Shown here: positions 7,942-19,219 of the stretch, one piece after another | Layout: every line of letters starts with the position of its first letter | Position numbering within the stretch: position 1 is the stretch's first letter | Assembly (NCBI RefSeq): GCF_900107105.1 | Contig: NZ_FNOT01000004.1 | Coordinates: forward strand, 186,001-250,000 | DNA length: 64,000 nt | Origin: Geodermatophilus africanus | Lineage (GTDB): Bacteria > Actinomycetota > Actinomycetes > Mycobacteriales > Geodermatophilaceae | Direction of reading: 5' to 3' | The notes under the pieces: generated by a model | Seen by the model: the letters and a program-made list of their open reading frames with translations, nothing else | The model's database searches: none | What the model was told of the DNA's origin: nothing | Program-made: the position numbers and the translations under genes

Positions 7942-8772
7942 ATGAGCGCTCCGGCGCCCGCACGCCTCACCCCGGACCCCGGCCTCACGCCGGCCTTCGC
8001 CGCCGTCCGTGCCCGACTGGGACTGGTCGCCGTCCTGTTCGCCCTCGCCGGGGTCGGCTGGTGGTGGACCGCCCGTCAGATGCAGGGGATGGACGAGGGA
8101 CCGTGGACCGGCCTGGGGGCGCTGGGCTGGTTCCTCGGCGTCTGGGTCGTGATGATGGCCGCGATGATGTTCCCGTCGGTCGCGCCGACCGTGGCGCTGT
8201 ACTCCCGCATGACCAGGAAGCGGTCTCCGCTGTCGCCCCTGCTGTTCGTGGGGGGCTATCTGGTCACGTGGGCAGGGGCGGGCCTGGTCGCTTTCGCGCT
8301 CGTGGCGACCGTGGACGAGGTCGCGGGAGACGTGCTGGCGTGGGACCGTGCGGGCCGGTGGGTCGCTGGTGCCACGCTCGTCGTCGCGGCGGTCTACGAG
8401 CTGACCCCGCTCAAGGACGTCTGCCTCGGCAAGTGCCGCAGCCCGCTCGGGTTCCTCCTCGGCTCCTGGCGCGACGGGCGCTGGGGTGCGTTGCGGATGG
8501 GTGCGAGACACGGTGGGTGGTGCGTCGGGTGCTGTTGGGCGCTGATGGCGTCGCTGTTCGCGTTGGGCGTCATGAGTGTCGTCTGGATGGCCTTCGTCGC
8601 CGGGCTGATCGCCATCGAGAAGACCCTGCCGTGGCGCCGGGTGGCGAACTACGGAACTGCGGTCGTGCTGCTCACCCTCGGCGTCCTGTTGTGGCTGGCC
8701 CCCCACGGGATCCCGGCCCTCACCGTGCCCGGCGACGGCATGGTCGACGAGATGGAGCCGATGGGCTCCTAG
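7942..8772 (+). CDS. DUF2182 integral membrane protein
   Basis: A 276-residue membrane protein with about six or seven hydrophobic helices. Diagnostic stretches are VVMMAAMMFPSVAPTVALYS (near residue 72), YELTPLKDVCLGKCRSPLGF (near 151) and a GGWCVGCCWALM segment (near 191). Clustered Met, Cys and His residues in membrane-facing segments fit the old description of this family as predicted metal-binding membrane proteins. Transport function unproven. ATG 7942 is only 4 nt after the DUF1326 stop, so the two are co-transcribed; an earlier in-frame start would overlap DUF1326 by 60-odd nt. Confidence 0.85.
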   Translation: MSAPAPARLTPDPGLTPAFAAVRARLGLVAVLFALAGVGWWWTARQMQGMDEGPWTGLGALGWFLGVWVVMMAAMMFPSVAPTVALYSRMTRKRSPLSPLLFVGGYLVTWAGAGLVAFALVATVDEVAGDVLAWDRAGRWVAGATLVVAAVYELTPLKDVCLGKCRSPLGFLLGSWRDGRWGALRMGARHGGWCVGCCWALMASLFALGVMSVVWMAFVAGLIAIEKTLPWRRVANYGTAVVLLTLGVLLWLAPHGIPALTVPGDGMVDEMEPMGS

Positions 8773-8776
8773 CACT

Positions 8777-8824
8777 CCGTGTCGCCTCGGGCACCGACCC
8801 GGCCGGCGACACGGTCGCGTTGAG
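8777..8824. terminator. bidirectional hairpin between convergent genes
   Basis: The arms CCGTGTCGCC (8777-8786) and GGCGACACGG (8815-8824) are perfectly complementary, with an inner CGGG/CCCG stem. The hairpin lies between the DUF2182 gene and the convergent phosphatase-like gene and is a good candidate shared terminator, although no T-run follows. Confidence 0.55.
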
Positions 8825-8841
8825 CCGCCCGCGACCGGCGC

Positions 8842-9943
8842 TCAGGTCAGCTCGCGCAGCAGCTCCCGCGCCCGCTGCTCGGTGCCGGCGGCGACGAAGC
8901 GGATGAGCGTCTCGGTGTCCGGCCGGAGCACCAGCGGCTCGCCGTCCGGGGTGAGCGCGACGCCGCCGGCCGCGGCGAGCAGCGCCAGCCCGCCGGCGAC
9001 GTCGTGCACGTGCGTGCCGCTGCGGTCGAGGTTCTGCCAGGCGCCCGCGGCGCCGTCGGCGACCAGGCAGACGTCGACGGCGGTGCAGCCGGTGACCCGG
9101 ACCCGGCGCGCGGTCCGCGGGACCTGCACGGCCGACCCGGACGGCGCGGTGGGCGCCACGACGGTCCCGGCGTCCCGCGGGCGCACCGGCACCCCGTCGC
9201 GGTACGCCCCGGACCCCACCGCGCCGGACCAGCGGCGGCCCGAGGAGAGGTCGGCCACCAGGCCGGCGACCGGGCGGCCGTCCCGCACCAGCGCGGCGGA
9301 GAACGCCCACGGCGCCAGCCCGGCGCGGAAGTTGCCGGTGCCGTCGAGCGGGTCGAGCACCACCCACGGCTGGTCGACCGGCACCGGGCGGTCGGCGCGC
9401 TCCTCGCTGAGCACGGCCACGCCGAGCGGGCGCAGCGCGTGCGCCGCCGCAAGGTGCGCGGCCTCGTCGGCGCCCAGCGACGGGCTGCCGTCGGCCTTGG
9501 TGGTCTCCTGACCGGCGTCCCGGGCGAGCGCGACGGCGACCTCCACGCGGGTGGCGGCCAGGGCGGCCAGGTGCAGGAAGCGGTCCGCCAGCGGGGCGTC
9601 GTCCGGCGGGGCGGGGACCGGGACGACGTCGTCCCGTCGCGCGTCGCGGACCCGCTCGCAGCCCCACGCCGACGCGGCGGCGAGGACGGTGGGACGGTCG
9701 ATCCGGGCGCCCTGCCCGCGCACGAGCACGGCCTCCGCGTGCCCGTCGGCGCCCCACTCGCGGCGCAGCAGCGCGACGGCGCCGCGGCCGTCGACCAGCA
9801 GCCGCAGGCCGGGGTCGGGAAGCGCGGTGGCGAGGGCGGCGGGCGCGACGCCGAGGGCCCGGGCCGCGGCCTGCACCTCGCGCGACCCGGTGGCCACCCG
9901 GAGGTCGAGCGGGACCGGGTCGGGGCGCTCCTGCAGCTGCGGC

Positions 9944-9951
<8 letters not shown>
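8842..9951 (-). CDS. inositol monophosphatase-like protein with N-terminal extension
   Basis: A 369-residue protein. The C-terminal two thirds are an inositol monophosphatase/CysQ-type Mg-dependent phosphatase: the acidic VLSEERA near 180, the core [12 protein letters not shown] near 196-208, and a second metal site [17 protein letters not shown] near 320. About 115 residues precede it, with no motif I recognise ([18 protein letters not shown]). The GTG start overlaps the stop of ppc by 8 nt, so translation is probably coupled to PEP carboxylase. The substrate (sugar phosphate, inositol phosphate or PAP) cannot be read from sequence. Confidence 0.8.
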
Positions 9952-12766
<2,815 letters not shown>

Positions 12767-12772
12767 CCGGTG

Positions 12773-12778
12773 AGTATC
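12773..12778 (-). promoter_or_regulatory. -10-like box, leaderless ppc
   Basis: On the minus strand this reads GATACT, ending 6 nt before GTG 12766. Confidence 0.4.
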
Positions 12779-12868
12779 GACCGCCCGTGTGACGGGGGCG
12801 TGTCGGCCGACGCCGCCACGCTCGTGCCGTCCCCGCCCGATTCCGCCCTCGCCGCCGCCCCTTCCGCC

Positions 12869-12941
12869 GTCGATCATGGGGTTGTCGCAAGGTGACACGC
12901 CGCCGGCGGCGTGTCCGGCGGGCAACAAGTCCATGATCAAC
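12869..12941. repeat. 73-nt imperfect palindrome between ppc and SMP-30 gene
   Basis: The core at 12894-12915 is a perfect 22-bp palindrome (GACACGCCGCC facing GGCGGCGTGTC). The flanks 12872-12889 and 12921-12938 pair at 14 of 18 positions, with GATCATGG and CCATGATC outermost, and extend to 12869 and 12941 with one mismatch. The gene-free gap 12767-13011 holds this structure and the two promoters and nothing else I can see. Confidence 0.8.
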
Positions 12942-12999
12942 GCGGGGGGCGGGTGGGTCGATGGCGGCCGCTCGGCGCGCAGCCGGCGGGTCGCGCCGG

Positions 13000-13005
13000 G
13001 ACGAT
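13000..13005 (+). promoter_or_regulatory. -10-like box for SMP-30 gene
   Basis: GACGAT ends 6 nt before GTG 13012, suggesting a leaderless transcript. Confidence 0.3.
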
Positions 13006-13011
13006 GCAGGG

Positions 13012-13947
13012 GTGCAGCGACACTCCGCCTCGTCCGTCCCCGGCCTCGCCCCGGCCCAGCACGGCGAGGGCCCGACCTGGGACGGCGACCATGGCGAGCT
13101 GCTGTGGGTGGACATCGCGGGCGGCCTGGTGCGGCGGGCCGCGGTCGACGCCGGGGGCGCGCTCACGGAGACCGGGGTGCACCGGGGCGGGGGCACCGTC
13201 GGCGCCGTCGTCCCGGCGGCGGTCGGCGGGTGGCTGCTGGCCGCCGACGGCGGCTTCACCCACCTCGCGCCCGACGGCACCGCCCGCGTCCTGCTCGCGT
13301 TGACCGGCGAGGGCGGCACCGCGACCGACGGCGGCACCCGCATGAACGACGCCGCCTGCGACCCGACCGGCCGGTTCTACGCCGGCACCATGGCCTTCGA
13401 CGAGCGCCCCGGCGCCGGAAGCCTGTACCGGCTGGACCTCGACGGCACCGTGACCACCGTCCTCGACGGGCTGACCGTCTCCAACGGCATCGACTGGTCG
13501 CCGGACGGCCGCACCGTCTACCTCGCCGACTCCGGCCCCGGCGTGGTCCACGCCTTCGGCTACGACGTGGACACCGGCTCGTTCACCGACGGCCGGGTGC
13601 TGCTCCGGTTCGACGGGGACGACGGCGTCGCCGACGGCCTCACCGTCGACGACGAGGGCTGCCTCTGGACGGCGCTCTGGGGCGGCGGGCAGGTGCGCCG
13701 GTGGTCGCCGGAGGGCGAGCTGCTCGCCGTCGTCGAGGTGCCCGGGGTGGCCCAGACGTCGAGCTGCGCGTTCGCCGGCCCCGGGCGCGACCTGCTGGTG
13801 GTGAGCACCTCGGCGGAGGGGCTGGACGACGCCGCGCGGGCCGCCCAGCCCGACGCCGGCCGGCTGTTCACCGCCCGCCCCGGCGGAACCGGCCCGCCGG
13901 CGCGGCCCTACCGCGGCCCGCTGGACGGGCTGCGCCAGCCCGGCTGA
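13012..13947 (+). CDS. SMP-30/gluconolactonase-family protein
   Basis: A 311-residue six-bladed beta-propeller of the SMP-30/gluconolaconase/LRE family, which usually hydrolyses sugar lactones with one bound divalent metal. Family landmarks are [19 protein letters not shown] (metal-binding Glu), [36 protein letters not shown] (metal-binding Asn and Asp) and [23 protein letters not shown] 13012 is favoured over ATG 12961 because the homology starts just after it and a -10-like box precedes it. Divergent from ppc across a large palindrome. Specific substrate not determinable. Confidence 0.88.
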   Translation: MQRHSASSVPGLAPAQHGEGPTWDGDHGELLWVDIAGGLVRRAAVDAGGALTETGVHRGGGTVGAVVPAAVGGWLLAADGGFTHLAPDGTARVLLALTGEGGTATDGGTRMNDAACDPTGRFYAGTMAFDERPGAGSLYRLDLDGTVTTVLDGLTVSNGIDWSPDGRTVYLADSGPGVVHAFGYDVDTGSFTDGRVLLRFDGDDGVADGLTVDDEGCLWTALWGGGQVRRWSPEGELLAVVEVPGVAQTSSCAFAGPGRDLLVVSTSAEGLDDAARAAQPDAGRLFTARPGGTGPPARPYRGPLDGLRQPG

Positions 13948-14024
13948 GGCCGCTGGCGGCTGGGACGGGAGGGGCTGCTGGGGCGCGGGGGCGCGGCGCT
14001 CCCGACGGGGGGCGCGGGCCGACC

Positions 14025-14030
14025 TAGCAT
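14025..14030 (+). promoter_or_regulatory. -10-like box, leaderless srtE
   Basis: TAGCAT ends 8 nt before GTG 14039. Confidence 0.45.
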
Positions 14031-14038
14031 CGGACGCC

Positions 14039-14743
14039 GTGTCGAGGACCCGGGAGGACGCTCTGCGCACCGCCGCCCGCGGCACCGGACAGCTGCTGCT
14101 CACGGTCGGCTACGTGCTGCTGCTGTTCGTCGTCTACGAGCTGTGGGTGACCGACCTGCAGAGCAACGCCCGGCAGGACGAGCTGACCGCCGAGCTGCGC
14201 GAGGAGTGGACGCAGCCGGCCACCGTCCCGACCGCGCTGCAGGGTGGCGAGGCCTTCGCGCTGCTGCACATCCCGCGGCTGGGTGCCGACTACGCCCGGG
14301 CCGTCGTCGAGGGCACCGGCACCGAGGACCTGGAGCAGGGGCCGGGCCACTACCGCGGCACCGCGATGCCCGGGGAGCAGGGCAACTTCGCCGTCGCGGG
14401 GCACCGGGTGGGCCGCGGGTCGCCGTTCCTGGAGATCGACGAGCTGCGCGAGGGTGACCCGATCGTCGTCGAGACCGCCGACGGCTGGTTCGTCTACCGG
14501 GTCCTCGGCCCGGCCGAGCAGGTGCCCGGCCAGCAGGTCGTCTCCCCCGCGGACGTGTCGGTCATCGCGCCGACGCCGGGCGGCCCGGCCGACGGCCCGG
14601 CGACGGGTGCCTACCTGACCCTGACCACCTGCCACCCGGAGTACTCCGCGCGCGAGCGGCTGATCGTGCACGCCGTGCTCGACGGGGCCCCGCTGAGCCG
14701 TGCCGAGGCACCCGATGGGCCCCCGGCTCTCCTGGGGGCGTGA
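14039..14743 (+). CDS. srtE: class E sortase
   Basis: A 234-residue membrane-anchored transpeptidase. One N-terminal transmembrane helix (LLLTVGYVLLLFVVYELWV, about 20-38) is followed by the sortase barrel. The catalytic His is in FAVAGHRVG (about 121), the nucleophilic Cys in LTTCHPEYSARERL (about 198), and the Arg follows within about eight residues. The HPEYSARERL context is typical of class E enzymes of high-GC actinobacteria, which attach surface proteins bearing LAxTG-like signals to the cell wall. Leaderless-type promoter. It is followed by a small membrane protein commonly paired with srtE. Confidence 0.92.
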   Translation: MSRTREDALRTAARGTGQLLLTVGYVLLLFVVYELWVTDLQSNARQDELTAELREEWTQPATVPTALQGGEAFALLHIPRLGADYARAVVEGTGTEDLEQGPGHYRGTAMPGEQGNFAVAGHRVGRGSPFLEIDELREGDPIVVETADGWFVYRVLGPAEQVPGQQVVSPADVSVIAPTPGGPADGPATGAYLTLTTCHPEYSARERLIVHAVLDGAPLSRAEAPDGPPALLGA

Positions 14744-14752
14744 GGAGCGACC

Positions 14753-14911
14753 GTGTACTCCTGGATCTGGCGGCACCTCCCCGGCGGGACGGCGGTGCGG
14801 GCGCTGCTCGCGCTGGTGCTCGTCGCGGCGGTCAGCGCGCTGCTGCTGTTCGTCGTCTTCCCGTACGTCGAGCCGTTCGTGCCGTTCGCCGACGTCACCG
14901 TCGACGAGTAG
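14753..14911 (+). CDS. small membrane protein paired with srtE (52 aa)
   Basis: A 52-codon gene starting at GTG 14753, 9 nt after srtE, with AGGAG just upstream. The product starts VYSWIWRHLPGGTAVRALLA, has one long hydrophobic helix (LALVLVAAVSALLLFVVF) and ends in a VEPFVPFADVTVDE tail. I recall small proteins with the same YxWxWRHLPG opening and FPxVEP motif next to srtE in other actinobacteria. The topology is probably inside-N with an outside acidic tail. Function unknown; a sortase accessory role is a guess from context. Confidence 0.75.
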   Translation: MYSWIWRHLPGGTAVRALLALVLVAAVSALLLFVVFPYVEPFVPFADVTVDE

Positions 14912-14922
14912 CCCCTCCGGAC

Positions 14923-15002
14923 GGCCCCTCTGTAGGGCCCCGCCGGCCCCGTCCCGGTCCCGCCCCGAGCCTGCGAGGGGTGGGGAGGAGGGTGGTCCTT
15001 CC
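14923..15002 (-). repeat. dispersed stem-loop element, copy 2
   Basis: Read on the minus strand it starts with GAAGGACC directly after the stop of the TPR gene (15003). The inner stem CCACCCC/GGGGCGG encloses the conserved TCGCAGGCTC loop, and GGGACGGGGCC follows. A second right-end-like block GGCGGGGCCCTACAG lies beyond, a possible remnant of another copy. The left outer arm is degenerate (GGACCACCC). Confidence 0.65.
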
Positions 15003-15860
15003 TCAGCCCCCGAGCTCGCGCAGCGCGCGCGCGGCGAGGTCGTCGCCGTCCGCGGCGCCGAGCCGGAAGTGCTCCACCGCGCCGTCGAGGTCGCCGCGGT
15101 CGGCGAGCAGCACGGCCAGGTTGTGGTGGCAGTAGCTGTCGCCGGCGGCGATGCCCGCCCGGTAGGCCTCCTCGGCCGCCTCGACGTCGGCCAGGTCCTC
15201 GGCGTAGAAGTTGCCCAGCGGCAGCCACGCCTGGACCTCGCCGAGCTTGGCGCCGCGCTCGAGGGTGAAGCGGGCCTCCGCCGCCCGGTCGGTGACGCGC
15301 AGCAGCGCGGCCAGCGCCACCCGGGCGCCGGGGAAGCGGTCGGCCCCGGCGCGCAGGTCGACCTCCAGCGAGGTGTCGTGCGAGGCGGCCCATTGCCAGC
15401 AGGTGACCACCGCGGCGGCGACGTCGTCCCCCGTCGCGGCGAGCTCGGCCGCCACGGCGATGGCCTGCTCGTGCTCGCCCTGCTCGTGCAGCAGGAACGC
15501 CAGCTGCAGCCCGCCCTGGGTGTCCCCGGCGGCGCCGGCGCCCCGGTAGGCGCGCATCGCGCCGGCCAGGTCGCCGAGCTCCTCGAGCACCAGGCCGAGG
15601 TTCACCCAGGCGTCGCGCTCGCCGCCGGCCAGGGCCCGCTCGTAGGCGTCGGCGGCCTCCTCGACCCGGCCGCGCGCGGCCAGCGAGTTGCCCAGGTTGA
15701 ACCAGCCGAGCGCGTCCCCCAGCTCGGCGGCCCGGCGGAAGCACCGCTCGGCGTCCTCAGGACGCCCGGCATCGACCAGGTCGCAGCCCAGCTCGATGAC
15801 GGCGTCGGCGTCCCGGCAGGCGCGCAGCCTCCGGAGGCGCCCGTCGAGGTCCTCCCGCAT
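15003..15860 (-). CDS. tetratricopeptide/Sel1-like repeat protein
   Basis: A 285-residue all-helical protein built of about seven TPR or Sel1-like repeats. Examples are AERCFRRAAELGDALGWFNL, ADAYERALAGGERDAWVNLG and AVEHFRLGAADGDDLAARAL. No signal peptide or membrane segment, so it is cytosolic. Such scaffolds bind other proteins; no partner is suggested by the neighbours (convergent with srtE, followed by an F420 enzyme on the same strand). The ATG at 15860 matches the first repeat closely. Confidence 0.8.
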   Translation of the reverse strand: MREDLDGRLRRLRACRDADAVIELGCDLVDAGRPEDAERCFRRAAELGDALGWFNLGNSLAARGRVEEAADAYERALAGGERDAWVNLGLVLEELGDLAGAMRAYRGAGAAGDTQGGLQLAFLLHEQGEHEQAIAVAAELAATGDDVAAAVVTCWQWAASHDTSLEVDLRAGADRFPGARVALAALLRVTDRAAEARFTLERGAKLGEVQAWLPLGNFYAEDLADVEAAEEAYRAGIAAGDSYCHHNLAVLLADRGDLDGAVEHFRLGAADGDDLAARALRELGG

Positions 15861-15949
15861 GCGGCGATCATCGCGGGGGCCCGGCGGTGCGTCCTCCCCC
15901 GCCCGGGCGGTCTCACCCGTCGGAGGAGGTGCAGGTCACCCGGGGGGAT

Positions 15950-16930
15950 TCAGCTGCCGAAGGCCTCCCGCCAGGCGGGTAGAAGGCGCTGCTGCGCCCA
16001 CTCCAGGTAGGGCCGCTGCTGGTCCCCGCCGATCTGCACCAGGGCCAGGTGCGTGAAGCCAGCGTCGGCGTAGGCCCGCGCCCCCTCGATCACCGCGTCG
16101 ACGTCGTCCCCGCAGGGGATGCTCTCCGCGACGTCCTCCTCGCGGACGAACTGGCTGGCCGCCGCGAACCCTGCCGTCCCCGGCAGGTCGGCGTTGACCT
16201 TCCAGCCCAGCCCGAACCAGCGGAACAGCTCGTGCGCCCGCTTCACGGCGGCGTCGCGGTCGGCGTCGTGGCAGATCGGCATCTGGGCGACCCTCGGCTT
16301 GCCGGCGCCGCCCGCGGCGTCGAAGCCCTCGACCAGCTCGGCCCTCGGCTCGGTCGCGATCAGCACGTCGGCGCGCTCACCGGCCAGCTGCACCGACCGC
16401 TCGCCGGAGACGGCGATGCCGATCGGCACGCCGCCCTCGGGCCGGTCCCAGATCCGGCCGCCGTCGACGGAGTAGTAGTCGCCGTGGAAGGTCGTGTAGC
16501 CGTCGGTCGAGAGCAGCTCGCGGATGACGTGCACCGCCTCGGCGAACATCTCGTGGCGGACGGCGACCGGCGGCCAGCCCTCGCCGATGACGTGCTCGTT
16601 GAGGTTCTCCCCCGCGCCGAGGCCCAGGGTGAACCGGCCGTCGGCGAGCAGCTGCAGGGTGGCCGCCTGCTGGGCCACCACGGCCGGGCGGTACCGGAGG
16701 ATCGGGCAGGTCACGTAGGTCATCAGGTCGATGCGGCTGGTGGCGTGCGCCGCGGCGCCCAGGGTCACCCAGGCGTTCGGGGCGTGGCCCATCTCGTCCA
16801 ACCACGGGAAGTAGTGGTCGCTGCAGACGGCGAAGTCGAAACCGGCCTCCTCGGCGCCGACCACGTGGCTGACCAGGTCCTTCGGACCGGCCTGCTCGGT
16901 CATCATCGTGTAGCCCAGCTGCATGCCCAT
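15950..16930 (-). CDS. LLM-class F420-dependent oxidoreductase
   Basis: A 326-residue luciferase-like TIM-barrel enzyme using coenzyme F420, of the group related to F420-dependent glucose-6-phosphate dehydrogenase. It begins MQLGYTMMTEQAGPKDLVSH and contains EEAGFDFAVCSDHYFPWLDE, APNAWVTLGAAAHATSRIDL, LGLGAGENLNEHVIGEGWPP and a GVPIGIAVSGERSVQLAGE strand. Substrate unknown; glucose-6-phosphate is possible but not shown. ATG 16930 is taken because TAGCGC lies 6 nt upstream; an in-frame ATG at 16924 is an alternative. F420 dependence supports an actinobacterial host. Confidence 0.88.
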   Translation of the reverse strand: MGMQLGYTMMTEQAGPKDLVSHVVGAEEAGFDFAVCSDHYFPWLDEMGHAPNAWVTLGAAAHATSRIDLMTYVTCPILRYRPAVVAQQAATLQLLADGRFTLGLGAGENLNEHVIGEGWPPVAVRHEMFAEAVHVIRELLSTDGYTTFHGDYYSVDGGRIWDRPEGGVPIGIAVSGERSVQLAGERADVLIATEPRAELVEGFDAAGGAGKPRVAQMPICHDADRDAAVKRAHELFRWFGLGWKVNADLPGTAGFAAASQFVREEDVAESIPCGDDVDAVIEGARAYADAGFTHLALVQIGGDQQRPYLEWAQQRLLPAWREAFGS

Positions 16931-16936
16931 GTCGCC

Positions 16937-16942
16937 GCGCTA
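16937..16942 (-). promoter_or_regulatory. -10-like box, leaderless LLM gene
   Basis: TAGCGC on the minus strand ends 6 nt before ATG 16930. Confidence 0.35.
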
Positions 16943-16999
16943 CCCCTGGTGGGCCGGGACAACCGGGTCGCGAGCGGCGAGATCGACGGCCCCGGACGT

Positions 17000-17081
17000 G
17001 GCCCCCCTGCAGTGCCCCGCCGGCCCCGTCCCGGGCCCCGCCCTGAGCTTGCGAAGGGTGGGCAGGACGGGGTCTCCTTCC
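17000..17081 (-). repeat. dispersed stem-loop element, copy 3
   Basis: On the minus strand GAAGGAGACCCCGTCC starts right after the stop of the ABC permease gene (17082). The inner CCACCCT/AGGGCGG stem surrounds TCGCAAGCTC, and GGGACGGGGCC closes the outer stem. A second right-half block (GGCGGGGCACTGCAG) follows, as in copy 2. Its position in a tandem minus-strand gene pair puts it in the 3' flank of the permease gene. Confidence 0.75.
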
Positions 17082-18275
17082 TCAGGCGCGCTCGGCCCGC
17101 AGCGCCTCGCGCACCCTGGTCCGGCCGCTGGTGCGCAGCAGGGCGCCGGCGTAGACCCGCCCCCCGAGGCGCACGGCCAGGCCGATGGTCACCAGCATCA
17201 GGACGACGGCCAGGGCCACCTCCCAGGCCGCCGCCTCCCCGGCCGCCTGGCGCACCGGCATGACCAGCGGCGAGAGGCCGGGCACGTAGGAGGTGACCGT
17301 GGCCAGCGTGCCGGCGGGGTCGCCCGCGGCCTGCACGGCCACGAAGAAGCCCACGACCAGCAGCATCGAGGCCGGCGTCAGCACGCTGCCGAGGTCCTCC
17401 TGCCGGCTGACCAGCGAGGCCGCCACGGCGAAGACGCACGCGTAGAAGGCGTACCCGAGCACGAACCAGGCGACGACGGTGGCCACCGTGCCGATCAGCT
17501 GCCCGGGCACGTCGACCAGGTCGAACGCGAGCGCACCGGTCACCCCGACGACGCCGATGACGACGATCTGCCCGAGCCCCAGCAGGCCCAGCCCGAGGAT
17601 CTTCCCGGCGAGCAGCTGCCACGGCCGCATGGTGGCGAGCAGCAGCTCCACCACCCGGCTGGCCTTCTCCTCCACCACGCCCTGCGCGACGAACTGCGCG
17701 AACAGGATCAGCAGGCTGTAGAGGACGACGACGCCGATGACCGCGACGACCACCCGCTGGCCGTCGTCCTCCCCCTGGTCGCCGATCGGGGTGACCGCCA
17801 CCTCGGGCAGGGTCTGCAGGTCGACGCCGGCCTCGAGCAGCCGGTCGGAGACGGCCAGGCCGCTGACCGCCCCGCCGACGACCGCCTCCAGGGCGGGGTC
17901 CCGGTCGACGAGCACCAGCTCCGGGGCCGGCCCGGTGCCGCCAACCAGGGCCGCGTCGACCTCCTCGGCCTCGACGGCGTCGCGCGCCGCGGCCTGGTCG
18001 GGGAGGTCGACCACCTCGACGTCGACGCCGACCACCTCGCCCTGCGCCTCGAGCGCGGGCCCGAGCCGGCCGTCGTCGTCGACGACGGCGAGCCGGGCGG
18101 CGCCGTCCCCGCCGCTGACGGCCACCTGGAAGGCCATCACGCCCAGCAGCAACAGCAGGATGACCGCCGAGCTGATGAGGAAGTTCTTGTCGCGGATGCG
18201 GCTGGCGACCTCCCGCGCCGCGACCAGCCGGACCAGCGCGGCGCTGCCCGGTGTGCGGGTCCCGGGCGACGTCAC
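17082..18275 (-). CDS. ABC transporter permease (ABC-2/NatB type)
   Basis: A 397-residue permease. The first helix follows RIRDKNFLISSAVILLLLLG, then comes a large extracytoplasmic domain (about 50-180) and five further helices. It includes the family motif GVVEEKASRVVELLLATMRPWQL with the E-KASR coupling segment. With the ATPase whose gene overlaps it by 4 nt it forms a NatAB-like exporter (sodium, lipid or drug; substrate not readable). The ATPase gene is upstream on the same strand. Its stop abuts repeat copy 3. Confidence 0.88.
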   Translation of the reverse strand: MTSPGTRTPGSAALVRLVAAREVASRIRDKNFLISSAVILLLLLGVMAFQVAVSGGDGAARLAVVDDDGRLGPALEAQGEVVGVDVEVVDLPDQAAARDAVEAEEVDAALVGGTGPAPELVLVDRDPALEAVVGGAVSGLAVSDRLLEAGVDLQTLPEVAVTPIGDQGEDDGQRVVVAVIGVVVLYSLLILFAQFVAQGVVEEKASRVVELLLATMRPWQLLAGKILGLGLLGLGQIVVIGVVGVTGALAFDLVDVPGQLIGTVATVVAWFVLGYAFYACVFAVAASLVSRQEDLGSVLTPASMLLVVGFFVAVQAAGDPAGTLATVTSYVPGLSPLVMPVRQAAGEAAAWEVALAVVLMLVTIGLAVRLGGRVYAGALLRTSGRTRVREALRAERA

Positions 18276-19183
18276 GCGGCGACCTCTCCGGCCGGCTCGG
18301 CGACCGCCTCGCGGAACAGCTCCACCAGGCTCGGCTCGCGCCGGGCGAAGTGCGCGACCCGGCCGGTGCGCAGCGCCGCGGCGAGCACCGCCTGGTCGTC
18401 GGTGCCGGGGGCGAGCTCCAGCAGGGTGTCGCCGGCCCGCTCGGCCACGACCCGCACGCCGGGCAGCCCGGCCGCCCAGCCCGGCGGTGCGTCGGGGACG
18501 TCGACCCGCAGCAGCCCGCCGGCCTCGCGGCGGCGCAGCTCGGCGACCGGCCCGACGGCGACCATCGACCCGCGGGCGAGGATGCCGACGGCGTCGCAGA
18601 GCCGCTCGACCAGGTCCAGCTGGTGGCTGGAGAAGACGACCGGGACGCCGCCGCGCACCTGCTCCAGCAGGGCCTCGGCCAGCGCGTCGACGCCCACCGG
18701 GTCCAGGCCGGAGAACGGCTCGTCGAGGATGAGCACCTCCGGCCGGCTGACCAGGGCGGCGGCCAGCTGCACCCGCTGCTGGTTGCCCAGCGAGAGCTCC
18801 TCGACCCGGGAACGGCGGCGCGCCCCGAGGCCCAGCCGGTCGGCCCAGTGCTCGGCGGCGCGGGTGGCCGCCCCGGCGTCCAGGCCGTGCAGCCGGGCGA
18901 AGTAGGCCAGCTGCTCGCCGACCCGCATCTTCGGATAGAGGCCGCGCTCCTCCGGCATGTACCCGATCCGGCGGCGCAGCGCCTGGTCCAGCGGCCGGCC
19001 CTGCCAGCGCACCTCACCGGCGTCGGCGCGGGCCAGCCCCATCGCGATCCGCATGGTCGTCGTCTTGCCGGCGCCGTTCGAGCCGCAGAAGCCGAACATC
19101 GTCCCCGGCGCGACGGCGAACGAGACGCCGTCGAGCACCCGGTTACCGCCGTAGCTCTTGTGCAGGCCGTCGAACTCCAGCAC
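18272..19183 (-). CDS. ABC transporter ATP-binding protein (NatA type)
   Basis: A 303-residue cytosolic ATPase. Walker A GSNGAGKTT (about 34-42), an LSLGNQQRVQLAAAL signature, Walker B VLILDEPFSGLDP, and an H-loop in VVFSSHQLDLVE are all present. The GYMPEERGLYPKM segment is typical of the NatA-like exporter ATPases. The last 80 residues form the C-terminal DUF4162-like regulatory domain. It overlaps the permease gene by 4 nt, implying coupled expression of the pair. Confidence 0.92.
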   Translation of the reverse strand: MLEFDGLHKSYGGNRVLDGVSFAVAPGTMFGFCGSNGAGKTTTMRIAMGLARADAGEVRWQGRPLDQALRRRIGYMPEERGLYPKMRVGEQLAYFARLHGLDAGAATRAAEHWADRLGLGARRRSRVEELSLGNQQRVQLAAALVSRPEVLILDEPFSGLDPVGVDALAEALLEQVRGGVPVVFSSHQLDLVERLCDAVGILARGSMVAVGPVAELRRREAGGLLRVDVPDAPPGWAAGLPGVRVVAERAGDTLLELAPGTDDQAVLAAALRTGRVAHFARREPSLVELFREAVAEPAGEVAA

Positions 19184-19219
19184 GCGCTCTCCCCCCGAAG
19201 CGTGGACCAGGGGCCGACG

